Of a DNA stretch of 64,000 bases, positions 9,311 to 18,600 are shown in pieces. Source of the DNA: Paenibacillus woosongensis (GTDB lineage Bacteria; Bacillota; Bacilli; Paenibacillales; Paenibacillaceae). Below the pieces are notes generated by a model. That model did not search any database. It saw nothing but the letters and a program-made list of their open reading frames with translations, and was not told where the DNA came from. Each line of letters begins with the position of its first letter. Position 1 is the first letter of the stretch. Position numbers and translations under genes: made by a program. The stretch spans positions 1,054,001-1,118,000 of the forward strand of contig NZ_WNZW01000001.1 of assembly GCF_009725165.1 (NCBI RefSeq), in the 5' to 3' direction.

Positions 9311-9522
9311 CCTACTTATAAAATATAGTTACAGCAATATTTGAATTTATATTTGATGCCACTCTAATTTTAAACGTATCATCAGAAAACTCTTTCGGTT
9401 CCAGCTCTGGTTCAGATGTTTTTTAGTTTTGACATTGGCCAGGAGGGCTTGCGTACCTTCACCGCTACTTTTTTTGATATCCATCATTGAGCCAGTCTGG
9501 GCTTTGGATGTATGAATGACTG
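9311..9522 (-). pseudogene. Decayed partial duplicate of the stalk-domain gene
   Basis: Directly after the stop of the 9523-10350 gene the minus strand encodes a worn copy of that gene's last third. One frame gives AQTGSMMDIKKS, matching RQNTGSMLEASK of the intact protein. After a frameshift another frame gives SEPELEPKEFSDDTFKI and then INSNIAVTIFYK before a TAG, matching IEPELKMKIFTDDTYEI and INSDISITVFYK. No start codon or N-terminal part is left. It is the remnant of a tandem duplication. Confidence 0.8.
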
Positions 9523-10350
9523 CTACTTGTAAAAAACAGTTATTGATATGTCGGAATTAATATCGGCTCCAACGAAAATCTCATATGTGTCATCCGTAAA
9601 TATTTTCATTTTTAATTCCGGTTCAATTGTAGTCTTAGTCTGAACGTATTTAATGATAGATTTCACGGTCTTCTCATCTATCTTTTGTATAAGAATATCT
9701 TCAACCTCTTGTACTTGCGCCTCGTAGTCTGCCCCCTCGAGTGTAAGTATAATGAGTAAATTCATGAGAGACTTATTCTTATTGTTATTAAAGCGATCAT
9801 ATGGGCCCTTTGAAGCTTCTAACATAGATCCTGTATTTTGCCTTACTTTAAAACCATACATATCTTCCACAACGACTTGATCCGACCCTTGCTTAACTTC
9901 GCTAGGATCAAATCCAGCCGTATTAATATAAACCGTTCTTACTGCGGAATCCCATTTTACAGAGGCTCCGAGTCCCTCGCTTATAAATCGAAGCGGAACG
10001 AAGGTTCTACCGCCTACTCGCTCTGCCGCCGTATCCATTTGTTTCTCCACACCATTTACCGTGTACTTCTTACTGCCAAGCACCAGGACTACGCGGTTTG
10101 AATCCAGGTCTACCGTAACGGTCTTGGTGGCGGCGTTCCAGCCTACTTTTGCACCCAAAGCTTCACTAACAAAGCGCACCGGCACCTGTACCCGCTGAGC
10201 CTTATCTACATAAGGCTGCTCATCCGGGAAGTAAATACGGTTCGTATTTACCTCCACACGCAGTGGCAATGGTTTAGCTGCGGTCAAAACCGGGACTAGT
10301 CCCATCAATAACAGCAGCATGGCTAATGCTGTTGCGATTCTCTTTTTCAT
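9523..10350 (-). CDS. Secreted copper-amine-oxidase-type stalk-domain protein
   Basis: 275 residues with a signal peptide (KKRIATALAMLLLLMGLVPVLTAA). Residues 30-145 are a stalk domain of the copper amine oxidase N-terminal family, seen in the repeated words VPVRFVSEALGAKVGW and VPLRFISEGLGASVKW and the strands TVTVDL and TVYINT. The family is a non-catalytic surface domain common in Paenibacillaceae. The last 120 residues (after YGFKVRQNTGSM) are of unknown function and are the part that has been duplicated and decayed just downstream. The ribosome site GGAGGGG is strong. The 297 bases upstream to the lipase gene show no gene and no strong terminator. Confidence 0.85.
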   Translation of the reverse strand: MKKRIATALAMLLLLMGLVPVLTAAKPLPLRVEVNTNRIYFPDEQPYVDKAQRVQVPVRFVSEALGAKVGWNAATKTVTVDLDSNRVVLVLGSKKYTVNGVEKQMDTAAERVGGRTFVPLRFISEGLGASVKWDSAVRTVYINTAGFDPSEVKQGSDQVVVEDMYGFKVRQNTGSMLEASKGPYDRFNNNKNKSLMNLLIILTLEGADYEAQVQEVEDILIQKIDEKTVKSIIKYVQTKTTIEPELKMKIFTDDTYEIFVGADINSDISITVFYK

Positions 10351-10647
10351 CTTCTTACCCCTCCTGGTTTTTGGTATATACGACGTACTTCCTCACATCC
10401 ATTTGTATCGTTCAACTTATAATAAATGGATCGACGGCAGTTAGTTTCTGCGGCAAGAAAGTAATCATAGATTTAAATGGATTTCATGTCGTTAGAAGAA
10501 GGGAAATGCCAACGATGGGCTGAATCCTTGATTTTAGGTACGTAAAATCCAACTAATCCCCTAAAACCATTGTTTGAAGCCTGTTTAATGCCATAAATTC
10601 CATTTAAAGAACGAAATATAGGTGTAGACCTCTCAACCCTATTTCTC

Positions 10648-12651
10648 TTAAAAAGAAACGCCCATTGAAATATCCTTGGAGATCATCCGCTCAATCTTTC
10701 GATACTGCTCCTCGGCATGCGTCAGGAACTTCGCCTTGCTCTGCAGCTCGGCAGCCACCTTCCTGTGGCGCTGTCTTACTTGGTCGCAGGCGCGGTGGAC
10801 CTGGTGCACCTGCCGCTGCACGTTAGACTCGCTGTAGGACCGGCCGGTGCTGGAGGAGATTCGCTCCGCCTGGGACAGCATCTGCTGTACCCGGGAGCCC
10901 AGGTAATCCTCGAAATTTTTAAATTTCAATTTCAAATGGTTTAAACGGCCGAAGTCCACGGCTAGCTTCACAGAGGTATGCGAGCCGTATCCTTTAATGA
11001 TTTTGGCCGTATAGTTCTTATTCTTGCCGGAGGAAGGAGCCTTCCTGGCCGTAAGCATGCCCGCCGCCCGCTTCGGCAGCTGCGCCAGTAACTTGATATT
11101 GGATTTAAACGCGTCATATCTCTTGGACAGCCCGGCTTTGGCCTCGTTAATGGCCGTATTCACGCTGTTCGAGACATCGTTTACGGTTTTGTCCCAGGCC
11201 TGTTTAATGGCGGCAATAATCTTTTTCGTTCTTTCGGCAATGCTTTTGAAGAAGCTCGTCACGGCATTTTTAACCTTCTCTTTGAATCGCTCTATCGCCT
11301 GTGCCGCACGAACTCCCGCCATCGCGATATCCTTGGCTAGTTCTTTAGCCCGTTCCTTAAATTTCCCCCATTCCGTTTTCACCTGCTCCGCGAACCTTGT
11401 TAAAGCATCTCCAACCATCTTCCCCGCTTTGACGAGTTTCGCAGCGGCAATCGTCAGTTGCTTCACGATCCAATCGCCAAACTGATTGAGCTTGTCCATG
11501 ACGTAATTAATCCCGTTCATGATGTTCTTGCCCAGAGATTTCAGGAAATCATCGGCGAATACATATGGGAACAAATAAGCTGCAATAAATGTAACGACTA
11601 ACTCAACCTCATCCCCATACTCCTCGGCAATTTTACTGAACGCATAATCGTCCAGATGGCTAAGCACCATTGCCGCCCCGACCCACTTCTGGAAGTCGCC
11701 TTCTTTTTCGAAGCCTTCGGCACCGCTTTCCATGAAGGCCAGCACGCCGTCGAGCGCATAGCTGCGGTAAGGCTCCTCCATCGTCTCATTGATATAGATA
11801 GTGAATTCATTAATAAATTTCGGAATATCCCCTTGTTCGGTCAATTCCCTCATCTGGCCGTTCTCGTCGAGAACGATGTTGGGCCGGTGATTGTAAATGA
11901 ATTGCTCCTGCTTCTCCGTATCAATGTACTTAATCGTCCCCGCAATAGGATTCAGCAAGCAATTGACGAAGTCGTCCTTCGCGGATATCGAAGTAATTTT
12001 ATGTTTATTCGCTTCGATCCGGTCTTTGTATTTCTCAATGAACTCCTTGGAGAAGCCCTGCCCGTCGAAAGAAAGGGCCCGATCCACCTTATCGGATAGA
12101 ATCGCTACGTATTGCGTCTTATTACCGCCCTTCGAGTGGCCGGTAACCGTGATATTCTCGTATTTCAAGCTCTCGATATATTCCAAAGCGGCGATCTGCT
12201 GCTGGGTATCCGACAAATATCCGCCCTGGCCGTTATCGTGCCACTCATAATCGCCGCCCGTTCCCCGAAAGACGACGGTCGCCTCTCCTTGCGTATCGAC
12301 GAACGTCGCTGCCCGCATCCCGGCCTCAAGCGGCTTGCCGTCGCTGCCCCGTATCGTTTTTCCGTTCTTGTCGAACATGACGCCGGTTCGGCCGTCCGCG
12401 ACGGTTAAGGAACGCAGCTGCGGATCCTTCTCGATCGCCCGCAAAATGACAAGCCATTCTTCCTTGGACATTTTACAGGGGTATTCATCGTCTGTGCCGA
12501 TTTTGCTCAGATTCCGGCTTTTGTCCAGACCGTTGCCATATAGAAAGGAATCTACGATATCTCCGACCTTCTTATTGTTGCTGTCAGCCACCCCTTGAAG
12601 GTATATGAGGTTGTTCAGCAGCAGCAGTTGATTCTCTTTCAGCTCAGCCAT
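10648..12651 (-). CDS. Candidate T7SS lipase effector (Mbeg1/DUF2974-type N-terminus, helical C-terminus)
   Basis: 667 residues, no signal peptide. Residues 110-260 form an alpha/beta-hydrolase of the Mbeg1/DUF2974 lipase type: FRGTGG (oxyanion region, 128-133), the nucleophile elbow GHSKGG (171-176, Ser173) and AKDDFVN, where the acid residue is expected. Residues 350-540 contain amphipathic and moderately hydrophobic helices with Ala/Lys-rich coiled-coil character. The last 100 residues are helical and resemble an LXG/WXG-like targeting segment. Lipase first and targeting helices last is the reversed order known from the staphylococcal T7SS effector TslA. The 8-base overlap with the upstream lipoprotein gene and the WXG100 and EssC genes further upstream support export by type VII secretion. 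The lipase call is firm; the effector role is inference. Confidence 0.75.
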   Translation of the reverse strand: MAELKENQLLLLNNLIYLQGVADSNNKKVGDIVDSFLYGNGLDKSRNLSKIGTDDEYPCKMSKEEWLVILRAIEKDPQLRSLTVADGRTGVMFDKNGKTIRGSDGKPLEAGMRAATFVDTQGEATVVFRGTGGDYEWHDNGQGGYLSDTQQQIAALEYIESLKYENITVTGHSKGGNKTQYVAILSDKVDRALSFDGQGFSKEFIEKYKDRIEANKHKITSISAKDDFVNCLLNPIAGTIKYIDTEKQEQFIYNHRPNIVLDENGQMRELTEQGDIPKFINEFTIYINETMEEPYRSYALDGVLAFMESGAEGFEKEGDFQKWVGAAMVLSHLDDYAFSKIAEEYGDEVELVVTFIAAYLFPYVFADDFLKSLGKNIMNGINYVMDKLNQFGDWIVKQLTIAAAKLVKAGKMVGDALTRFAEQVKTEWGKFKERAKELAKDIAMAGVRAAQAIERFKEKVKNAVTSFFKSIAERTKKIIAAIKQAWDKTVNDVSNSVNTAINEAKAGLSKRYDAFKSNIKLLAQLPKRAAGMLTARKAPSSGKNKNYTAKIIKGYGSHTSVKLAVDFGRLNHLKLKFKNFEDYLGSRVQQMLSQAERISSSTGRSYSESNVQRQVHQVHRACDQVRQRHRKVAAELQSKAKFLTHAEEQYRKIERMISKDISMGVSF

Positions 12652-13384
12652 CCGCCACGACCTCCTCTCCGTTCTGCCTGATCGTCATATCCGGAGTCAC
12701 CATGACCGATTTATAATCCCCAACGAAATAGCCCTCATCCTGCAAAGCGCTCAAATTCTGAGGTCCTGAGCCAATAGAATCGTACTTCTCATCCACCACG
12801 ACATACAGCCGTACGAATCCGACCATTTGCTGCTCGCGCATTTTCCCTGCGATTTGGCGCAAGCCCGCCTCGATATTCTGATCCTGAACCAAGGATTGCT
12901 TCACGAAAATAACCGTGTCCGACGAGAAATTCTCGTCCTGGCTATAAATCTGCTCCACCGGCGTACTCTTATTTAAACGATCCGGCAATACCCCCTCGCC
13001 AAATTCCACATATAGCTTGAACTCATCGTAAGTTCCACGGACAATGCCGGAAAGCGCCGCCTCATATTGAGGTCTGATGAGTATACCGAAGTACCCGTCG
13101 CTGATGCGATATGAGCCATCTTCCATTTTCGTGCCCCATACCTCGAAATGATCCTGCTCGGAACCTTGTTTCGGATAAGCCTGCAACCGGTCATAGCTGT
13201 ATGCCCAGTCACTCAAGCTCAGTGAGATCGGAACGAACTCTTCCCCATACTTCTCCTCCAAATGTGATAACATTTGCTCCTTGATCGCTTCCGGGTTCGG
13301 CTTCTTACTCATACATCCACTCACTCCCCATAAAATAATGATGCTTAACAGGCTCAAGATGAATTTCGTCGTCCTCAGGTTCAC
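12644..13384 (-). CDS. Lipoprotein, candidate immunity factor for the adjacent lipase
   Basis: 246 residues from a GTG preceded by GGAGAGG. The N-terminus is a lipoprotein signal with lipobox VSGC (Cys near residue 24). The mature part is soluble, mixed alpha/beta, with no enzyme motif I recognise. Its 3-prime end overlaps the start of the lipase gene by 8 bases, so the two are translationally coupled. In Staphylococcus aureus the T7SS lipase TslA is neutralised by neighbouring lipoproteins (TilA), and this gene holds the same position and has the same type of anchor. I cannot claim sequence homology from reading alone. Another possibility is a lipase chaperone on the cell surface. Confidence 0.7.
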   Translation of the reverse strand: MNLRTTKFILSLLSIIILWGVSGCMSKKPNPEAIKEQMLSHLEEKYGEEFVPISLSLSDWAYSYDRLQAYPKQGSEQDHFEVWGTKMEDGSYRISDGYFGILIRPQYEAALSGIVRGTYDEFKLYVEFGEGVLPDRLNKSTPVEQIYSQDENFSSDTVIFVKQSLVQDQNIEAGLRQIAGKMREQQMVGFVRLYVVVDEKYDSIGSGPQNLSALQDEGYFVGDYKSVMVTPDMTIRQNGEEVVADG

Positions 13385-13408
13385 AATTTCCTCTCCTTTA
13401 AAGGTGGA

Positions 13409-14572
13409 TTACCATTCCAACGAGATTTCGGGAAACATCAGCATATTGTCCATGTAATTCTGAAATTCCTGCTCAATTGTATCGGTTATAAATACGATCT
13501 CCCGGTCCAGCAGCTCGCCGGTTCGGGCGTTAAAGCCCTCCATTACAGGAATGACCGCAATTGTATTCTTATTCATCGTAAACAAAGCAGCGCCCGACAG
13601 AATCGTCTCAACGCTCCGATAGACGTCATACACCATATCTACAGCCTGGTTTGTCAGCTGCTCCCCGCACTCGCGGATAAAGCTCTTGATTTGCTCAACC
13701 TCGATATGGCTGAATTCGCTTTGCAGAGTGCTTCGGTTCTTCTCTAGCTGTTTCTCCGTATATCTAATGACTTGCTCGATGGAGCGCCCTACGCCCTCTT
13801 CTGTCAAGCCGTCCATTTTTAAAAATAAAGAGTACAGCCCATAATCCATGACCGGCTCCTCTTCCGTACTTTCTCCGAAAAAAATATGCCATACATCCGG
13901 CCGGATCGTCCCGACCGTATCATAAAACCAGCTTACAAATTTAGAATATTCGCTTTGCAGCGTCGGAACGGTATTGCCTTCCGTATCAAATTCTAGAATC
14001 TTGAAGTAAGCCTCTTCCAGATCCGTTTCTTCCGTCTGCTGCTTCACGAACACAACCTTATCCAGGCATTCCCCAACCGGGTCGTGCTCGGCCACGAGAT
14101 TGCGCACCCTTCCGGGAAGCTCCTCGCCCGTAGGCACCGCGAATACGGTGGCTTCCAGATCCAGCCGCTCCGCGAGAAAAGCCGCGCAATAGCCGCCCGC
14201 CCTCATTCCAGTCAAGACGCAGCTGCCCTTATCTCTCCATTGCGAAGCGCACTCCGTCACATCATCCAGGAAGTGATGAATGTCCAACTGCAGCTCCGGG
14301 TGCTCATCCGCATAGGGCACGATGACGCTGTTGCCCTCAACGTCTGCAAATATGTACAAGCTCATATATTCCAGCTGCCTATGCTGCTGCAAGGACAAGC
14401 GCAGCAATGCGGGGCTGGACTCTATCTCGCGAGTCAACAGCTCCAGATCAGGGTATCCGCTCAGCTCTTTCCCCCATTCGGAGAAATGCTCCAAGGGGCG
14501 ATGGATGAACGGGGATATGTCCCCTGCGCTCACCAGCTCGCATATCAGTATTTTATCCTTATCCCTCAACAC
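13409..14572 (-). CDS. Lipase-fold protein without catalytic serine, helical C-terminus
   Basis: 387 residues from a GTG at 14572, eight bases after AGGGGTG. The first half follows the plan of the lipase two genes downstream: a strand pair LYIFADVEGNSVIVPY matching the lipase's FVDTQGEATVVFRG, then VLTGMRAGGYCAAFLA in place of the lipase elbow VTGHSKGGNKTQYVA, then AEHDPVGE in place of AKDDFVN. Arg124 stands where the nucleophilic Ser should be, so the elbow is GMRAGG and the protein should be inactive as a lipase. The second half (about 250-330) is helical and charged. It could be a partner, chaperone or decoy for the lipase. The similarity was found by eye and is moderately sure. Confidence 0.7.
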   Translation of the reverse strand: MLRDKDKILICELVSAGDISPFIHRPLEHFSEWGKELSGYPDLELLTREIESSPALLRLSLQQHRQLEYMSLYIFADVEGNSVIVPYADEHPELQLDIHHFLDDVTECASQWRDKGSCVLTGMRAGGYCAAFLAERLDLEATVFAVPTGEELPGRVRNLVAEHDPVGECLDKVVFVKQQTEETDLEEAYFKILEFDTEGNTVPTLQSEYSKFVSWFYDTVGTIRPDVWHIFFGESTEEEPVMDYGLYSLFLKMDGLTEEGVGRSIEQVIRYTEKQLEKNRSTLQSEFSHIEVEQIKSFIRECGEQLTNQAVDMVYDVYRSVETILSGAALFTMNKNTIAVIPVMEGFNARTGELLDREIVFITDTIEQEFQNYMDNMLMFPEISLEW

Positions 14573-14587
14573 GCCAGGTACACCCCT

Positions 14588-14908
14588 TTATTTCTTAGCA
14601 TTCCTCTGCTGCTCAAGCTTTAGCGCCTTCTGCTGGACTTCGATACGCCTCTGCTCGTCGGCTCTCTGTACCTCGGCGGCCAGCCTCTCCAAGCCTGTCT
14701 GCAAGGCCTCAATGTCCGAATACAATCGGCTAATCTCGTTTCGCGTTTGCGACCGGTAACTGTCCGTCAGCGCTTTACCCGCGCTGCCCTTCCACCAGGA
14801 CGCCACCCCGGCAAGCTCGGCTTGCAGCCTGGCTTCCTCCCGCTTTACCTCGCCAAGCTCATTGCGAATATTTCTGGCTGTGCCGCTTATGGCACTTGGT
14901 GTGCTCAT
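14588..14908 (-). CDS. WXG100-type protein 1
   Basis: 106 residues, two helices with the turn motif WWKG near 38-41, and a highly charged C-terminal extension (QQKALKLEQQRNAKK). The ATG at 14908 follows GGGAGGTGGGGAG. WXG100 proteins are small helical-hairpin substrates or co-substrates of EssC-type secretion. This is one of three distinct WXG100-like genes in a row; this copy and the one at 15318 share WWKG and a charged tail and are closer to each other than to the middle one. Confidence 0.85.
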   Translation of the reverse strand: MSTPSAISGTARNIRNELGEVKREEARLQAELAGVASWWKGSAGKALTDSYRSQTRNEISRLYSDIEALQTGLERLAAEVQRADEQRRIEVQQKALKLEQQRNAKK

Positions 14909-14989
14909 CTCCCCACCTCCCGTTCCATGAGAATGAATTTAGAAAATGGCGTGATAACAGCAGCCAACTGTGTACCACGCCGATCTTCC

Positions 14990-15280
14990 TTATTTACGAA
15001 GCGCGCTAGCGATATCTTTCTCGCTTTGCTCCTTGATATCAGCGATTTTATCGAGGTTCTTGCTGATGTTCTCCACGCATTCAACCAACTTATCAAGGTT
15101 AGGCTTCAACTGTCTGAACTCGTCCACGAAAGCCTTGGCGGAATCCCCTTGCCACCAGCCCTCAACGGAATTAATTTCTCTGTGCAGCTGCTCTACCAGA
15201 TCCTTTGCATTTCTGCCTTTGTTCAGAATAGACTTGGCCACACTGCGGGCCTGCCCAGGACTAAACGTTAAGTTTGACAT
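14990..15280 (-). CDS. WXG100 family protein 2 (EsxA/YukE-like)
   Basis: 96 residues, the classic WXG100 length. The start at 15280 is set by an excellent AAAGGAGGTGAG site; a longer frame to 15298 would include that site. The turn is GWWQGDSAKAF and the protein ends in a Lys-rich helix (SEKDIASALRK). This is the best candidate for the bulk-secreted EsxA-type partner of the EssC machine. It lies between the two longer WXG-type genes in the same direction as essC. Confidence 0.92.
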   Translation of the reverse strand: MSNLTFSPGQARSVAKSILNKGRNAKDLVEQLHREINSVEGWWQGDSAKAFVDEFRQLKPNLDKLVECVENISKNLDKIADIKEQSEKDIASALRK

Positions 15281-15317
15281 TATCTCACCTCCTTTCAAGC
15301 GTCATTATCCGGATCAG

Positions 15318-15629
15318 CTATGGCTTCAGCGCCGCTAAACGCTGCCGCTCCTCCATCGCTTTCCTCCTCCGCTCCTCTTCCGCCCGATCGACCGCATGGG
15401 CTAAATTGCTGCCGAGCTTGGATTCCAGGCTTTCCAGCTTGCGGAGCAGGTCGCTGATGTCGCGATGAATCTGCTGGTACCCGGTTCTAAAGCTGGTGCC
15501 CGCTTCTCCCTTCCACCAGGTGCTCACATCGCCCACAACACTTTGGTACTTCGATGACTCGCGCCTGATATCTTCGGATATGACACGGACTCCAGCTGCT
15601 TTTCTGCGGATTTCTCCTGATGAAGGCAT
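15318..15629 (-). CDS. WXG100-type protein 3
   Basis: 103 residues with TWWKGEAGTSF at the helix turn and a charged C-terminal helix (RAEEERRRKAMEERQR). The ATG at 15629 is preceded by GAGGAGGGG. It is the first gene after essC (38 bases from the essC stop). The charged tail lacks the Y-x-x-x-D/E signal of mycobacterial substrates. Confidence 0.88.
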   Translation of the reverse strand: MPSSGEIRRKAAGVRVISEDIRRESSKYQSVVGDVSTWWKGEAGTSFRTGYQQIHRDISDLLRKLESLESKLGSNLAHAVDRAEEERRRKAMEERQRLAALKP

Positions 15630-15667
15630 TTACACCCCTCCTCAACGAATCGGCTTGCCCGGATGCT

Positions 15668-18600
15668 CTAGATCATGACCTTCTCCTGCTGCTGCGAGAA
15701 TGTAGCCGTACGCAGACCCGTAAATTTGTTTTTCACAATGAAATAGCCGTCCCCAAGCTCCATGTCCTTCTCCTGGCTCCCGTACGGGAACCTCGTATTG
15801 AACAGGCTTTGCTCCTTGAGGCTGCCGAGCAAGAGGCCGGTTTGCTCCTCCCGCAGCACCTTGCCGAGGCTATCCCAGTTGTTGGCGAGCTCCGAGGTCT
15901 GGTCCGCCGCGATGACGGCTACCTTCATGCCGCGTTCATGCTTGGCGATGCGCTCGATCAATTCCTTGAGCGAATATTGATCCCCGTTGGTTAACTCGCT
16001 TAGGTTATCGATGACGAAAATCATCTGCTTCCAGGAACGGACAAGCGCGTTCAGGTCACCGTTCGCCTGTCTTGCCGCCAGGAATTTGCCACGCCGGTCG
16101 TCCAGCTCTTGCTTGACCGCATCGATGAAGTCGTACATATCCTCGACCTGCGACAAATCCGTTACGCAAGGCAGCTTCATCAATTCATAGATTCCCATCG
16201 AGCTGGAATCGAGCGCATAGACCTCCAGCCGGTCCGAACCCAGCTTCTCGTCCAGCATGCTGATCCATGAGACAAGCTGCGTGCTTTTGCCCGACATCGC
16301 GTCGCCGGCGACCATAATCACCGGAGTAACTGTCAGATCCACATAAACCGGCATCAGGTCATGGTCGCCAAGTCCGATGGCCAGCAGCTCTCCACCCTGA
16401 TTGATCTCTCTCATGTCAATTTTGGCAGGCATAATCGGGATCGGCGTTGCCGGTTCAACCAGGTTCTCCTTGGCGAAGAACTCGAAGTCCTGAATAAGCT
16501 CTTCCATGCTCCGCTCACTGAACTCCGGAATCGCCGTCTGGAATTCGAGCGGCGGCTTGCCGTTGACCAGGCCTCTCCCAGGCACCTTGGCCGGCTCCAG
16601 GCCTTCCGTCCGCCCGACGATATTGGCGTATTCCCCTTTATCCGTGAGCTGCAGCGCCACCGCCATTTTGAAGTTCACGGACAGCTTGTAGCGGACAAGG
16701 GAGCTGTTCGTCGCCGTCACGACCATGTAAATGCCGAACTTGGAGCCTTCACGGGCCAAGGTAACCATTTTCTCGTCAATCTCCTCGTATGTCTCCGACA
16801 GCGCAAAATAGTTGTCGATGACGAGCACGATAGCCGGGAGCTTCCCGCCGTTAAGCTTGTAGTCGTTGAAGCCGTCGCTCTGGCTTTCCTCGAACAGCCT
16901 TTTGCGCTCATCCATTACCCTGAACAGGAATAAGACAAATTGCTGGATCGTTGACTCCTGCTCCAGCGTCATCACTCCCCCGCAATGCGGCAGGCGCTCG
17001 AACAGCTTGAAGGAGGAACCTCCGAAATCCATGACATACAAATGAACGTCGGACGGCGAATACTTGTAGGCCAGCGACATGCACAGCGACCTCAGGAGAT
17101 ACGTCTTGCCCGTGCCCGGAGAACCGTACACGAAGAGATTGCCCTCGGCCGCGAAGTCGATCATGAGCGGCTCTTGCAGCTGGCCCCGCGGATCATCCAC
17201 CAGGCCGATCGGTGCGCTGAGGATCGCTTCTTCCCCAGGCCAGCCCAGCTCCATATTCAGCCCCGTTCCTGGAACGTACAGATCGTCCAGGTACACCGCA
17301 TCTGGAAGCGGCGGCAGCCACGGACCTTTAAGCGCCTCTACTCCGCTCTGTTCCGAGAAGGAGATGATGTGCTCAACCATGCACTTCAACTGGGAAGGCA
17401 TTTCCTTCAGCGCAATCTTCTCTTCCTCCAGCGGATAGATTTGCTCGGCGCGCCCATGAAGCGAAATTTCGTAAATGCGCTTCGCGCGGTTCTCGCTCTT
17501 GAGCATTTCTCCTTCCGGGTCGTAATCGGCCCCGGAATACGCCGATTGAAACAGCTCAAAAATCTCGTCGTTGCCCACCTGGATATACGCCCGGCCCGGC
17601 TCCTTGATCATGGCCGCATCCGGCCGTTTGATCACGTCCTTGCTGTCGGCCTCGTCCTGAACCTTCAGGCAGATTTTGAATTTGGAGTTACTCCAAATTT
17701 GGTCGTCCACGACGCCAGCCGGCTTCTGCGTCGCCAGAATCAGATGGACGCCGAGGCTTCGGCCGACCCGCGCGGTACTGACCAGCTCTTTCATGAACTC
17801 CGGCTGATCCTGCTTCAGCTCGGCGAACTCGTCGGCAATCATGATCAAGTGAGGAATCGCCGGCATGCGGCCATTCTCGTTCTGGCTGTAATAGAGCTTC
17901 TGGTATCTGTCTATGTTATTTACCCCAAATTCCGAGAACACACGCTGTCTCCGCATCAGCTCGCTCTTAATGGACAAGAGGGCGCGTGTCGTCTGATTCC
18001 CTCCCAGGTTCGTAATCGTCCCGACCAGATGCGGCATGCCCTTGAAAATATCCGCCATGCCGCCGCCCTTATAGTCAATCAGCACAAACACGACATCATG
18101 CGGATGATAGTTGATCGCCAAGGAAATGATGATGCTCTGCAGGAGCTCACTTTTCCCGGAGCCCGTCGTCCCGGCCACCAAGCCATGCGGACCGTGGCCG
18201 GTCTCGTGCATATCAAGATGGAACAGGCTGCCTCCGGCTTTGATCCCGATCGGCACGCTCATGCCCTTGAACGGCTTGTTCCTCGTCCAGCGGGACAGCA
18301 GATCGACTTCCCCGGTCGTCTTGGCCTGCATCATATCCAGCAGCGTCAGCGAGGTCGGCAGCGCAAAGCTCGCGCTCGAATTTTTGATCCGCAGCGGGGC
18401 CATCCGGCGCACGGCCTCCTCCAGCTGCCGCATGGGAACCTGATCCGGAATGAATGTCGATTTCTCGCCGGACTCCCGGTCGGCCAGCTCGCCGTTCTTG
18501 CCCTGCAGGACGATGACCTGCTTGCAGTTCATCGGCAGATAAGCCTGATTCTTGGCGATATATACCGATGACACCCCAAGCGAAGCGCATTTGTTGTACA

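Noticed and set aside
14905-15096. A 63-codon frame overlapping the middle WXG100 gene
   Set aside because: It is in another frame of the WXG100 gene and lacks its own start signal.
16985-18571. A 528-codon open frame on the plus strand inside essC
   Set aside because: It is antisense to a clear three-ATPase gene, has no ribosome site, and its His/Arg-rich composition is that of a reverse-frame shadow.
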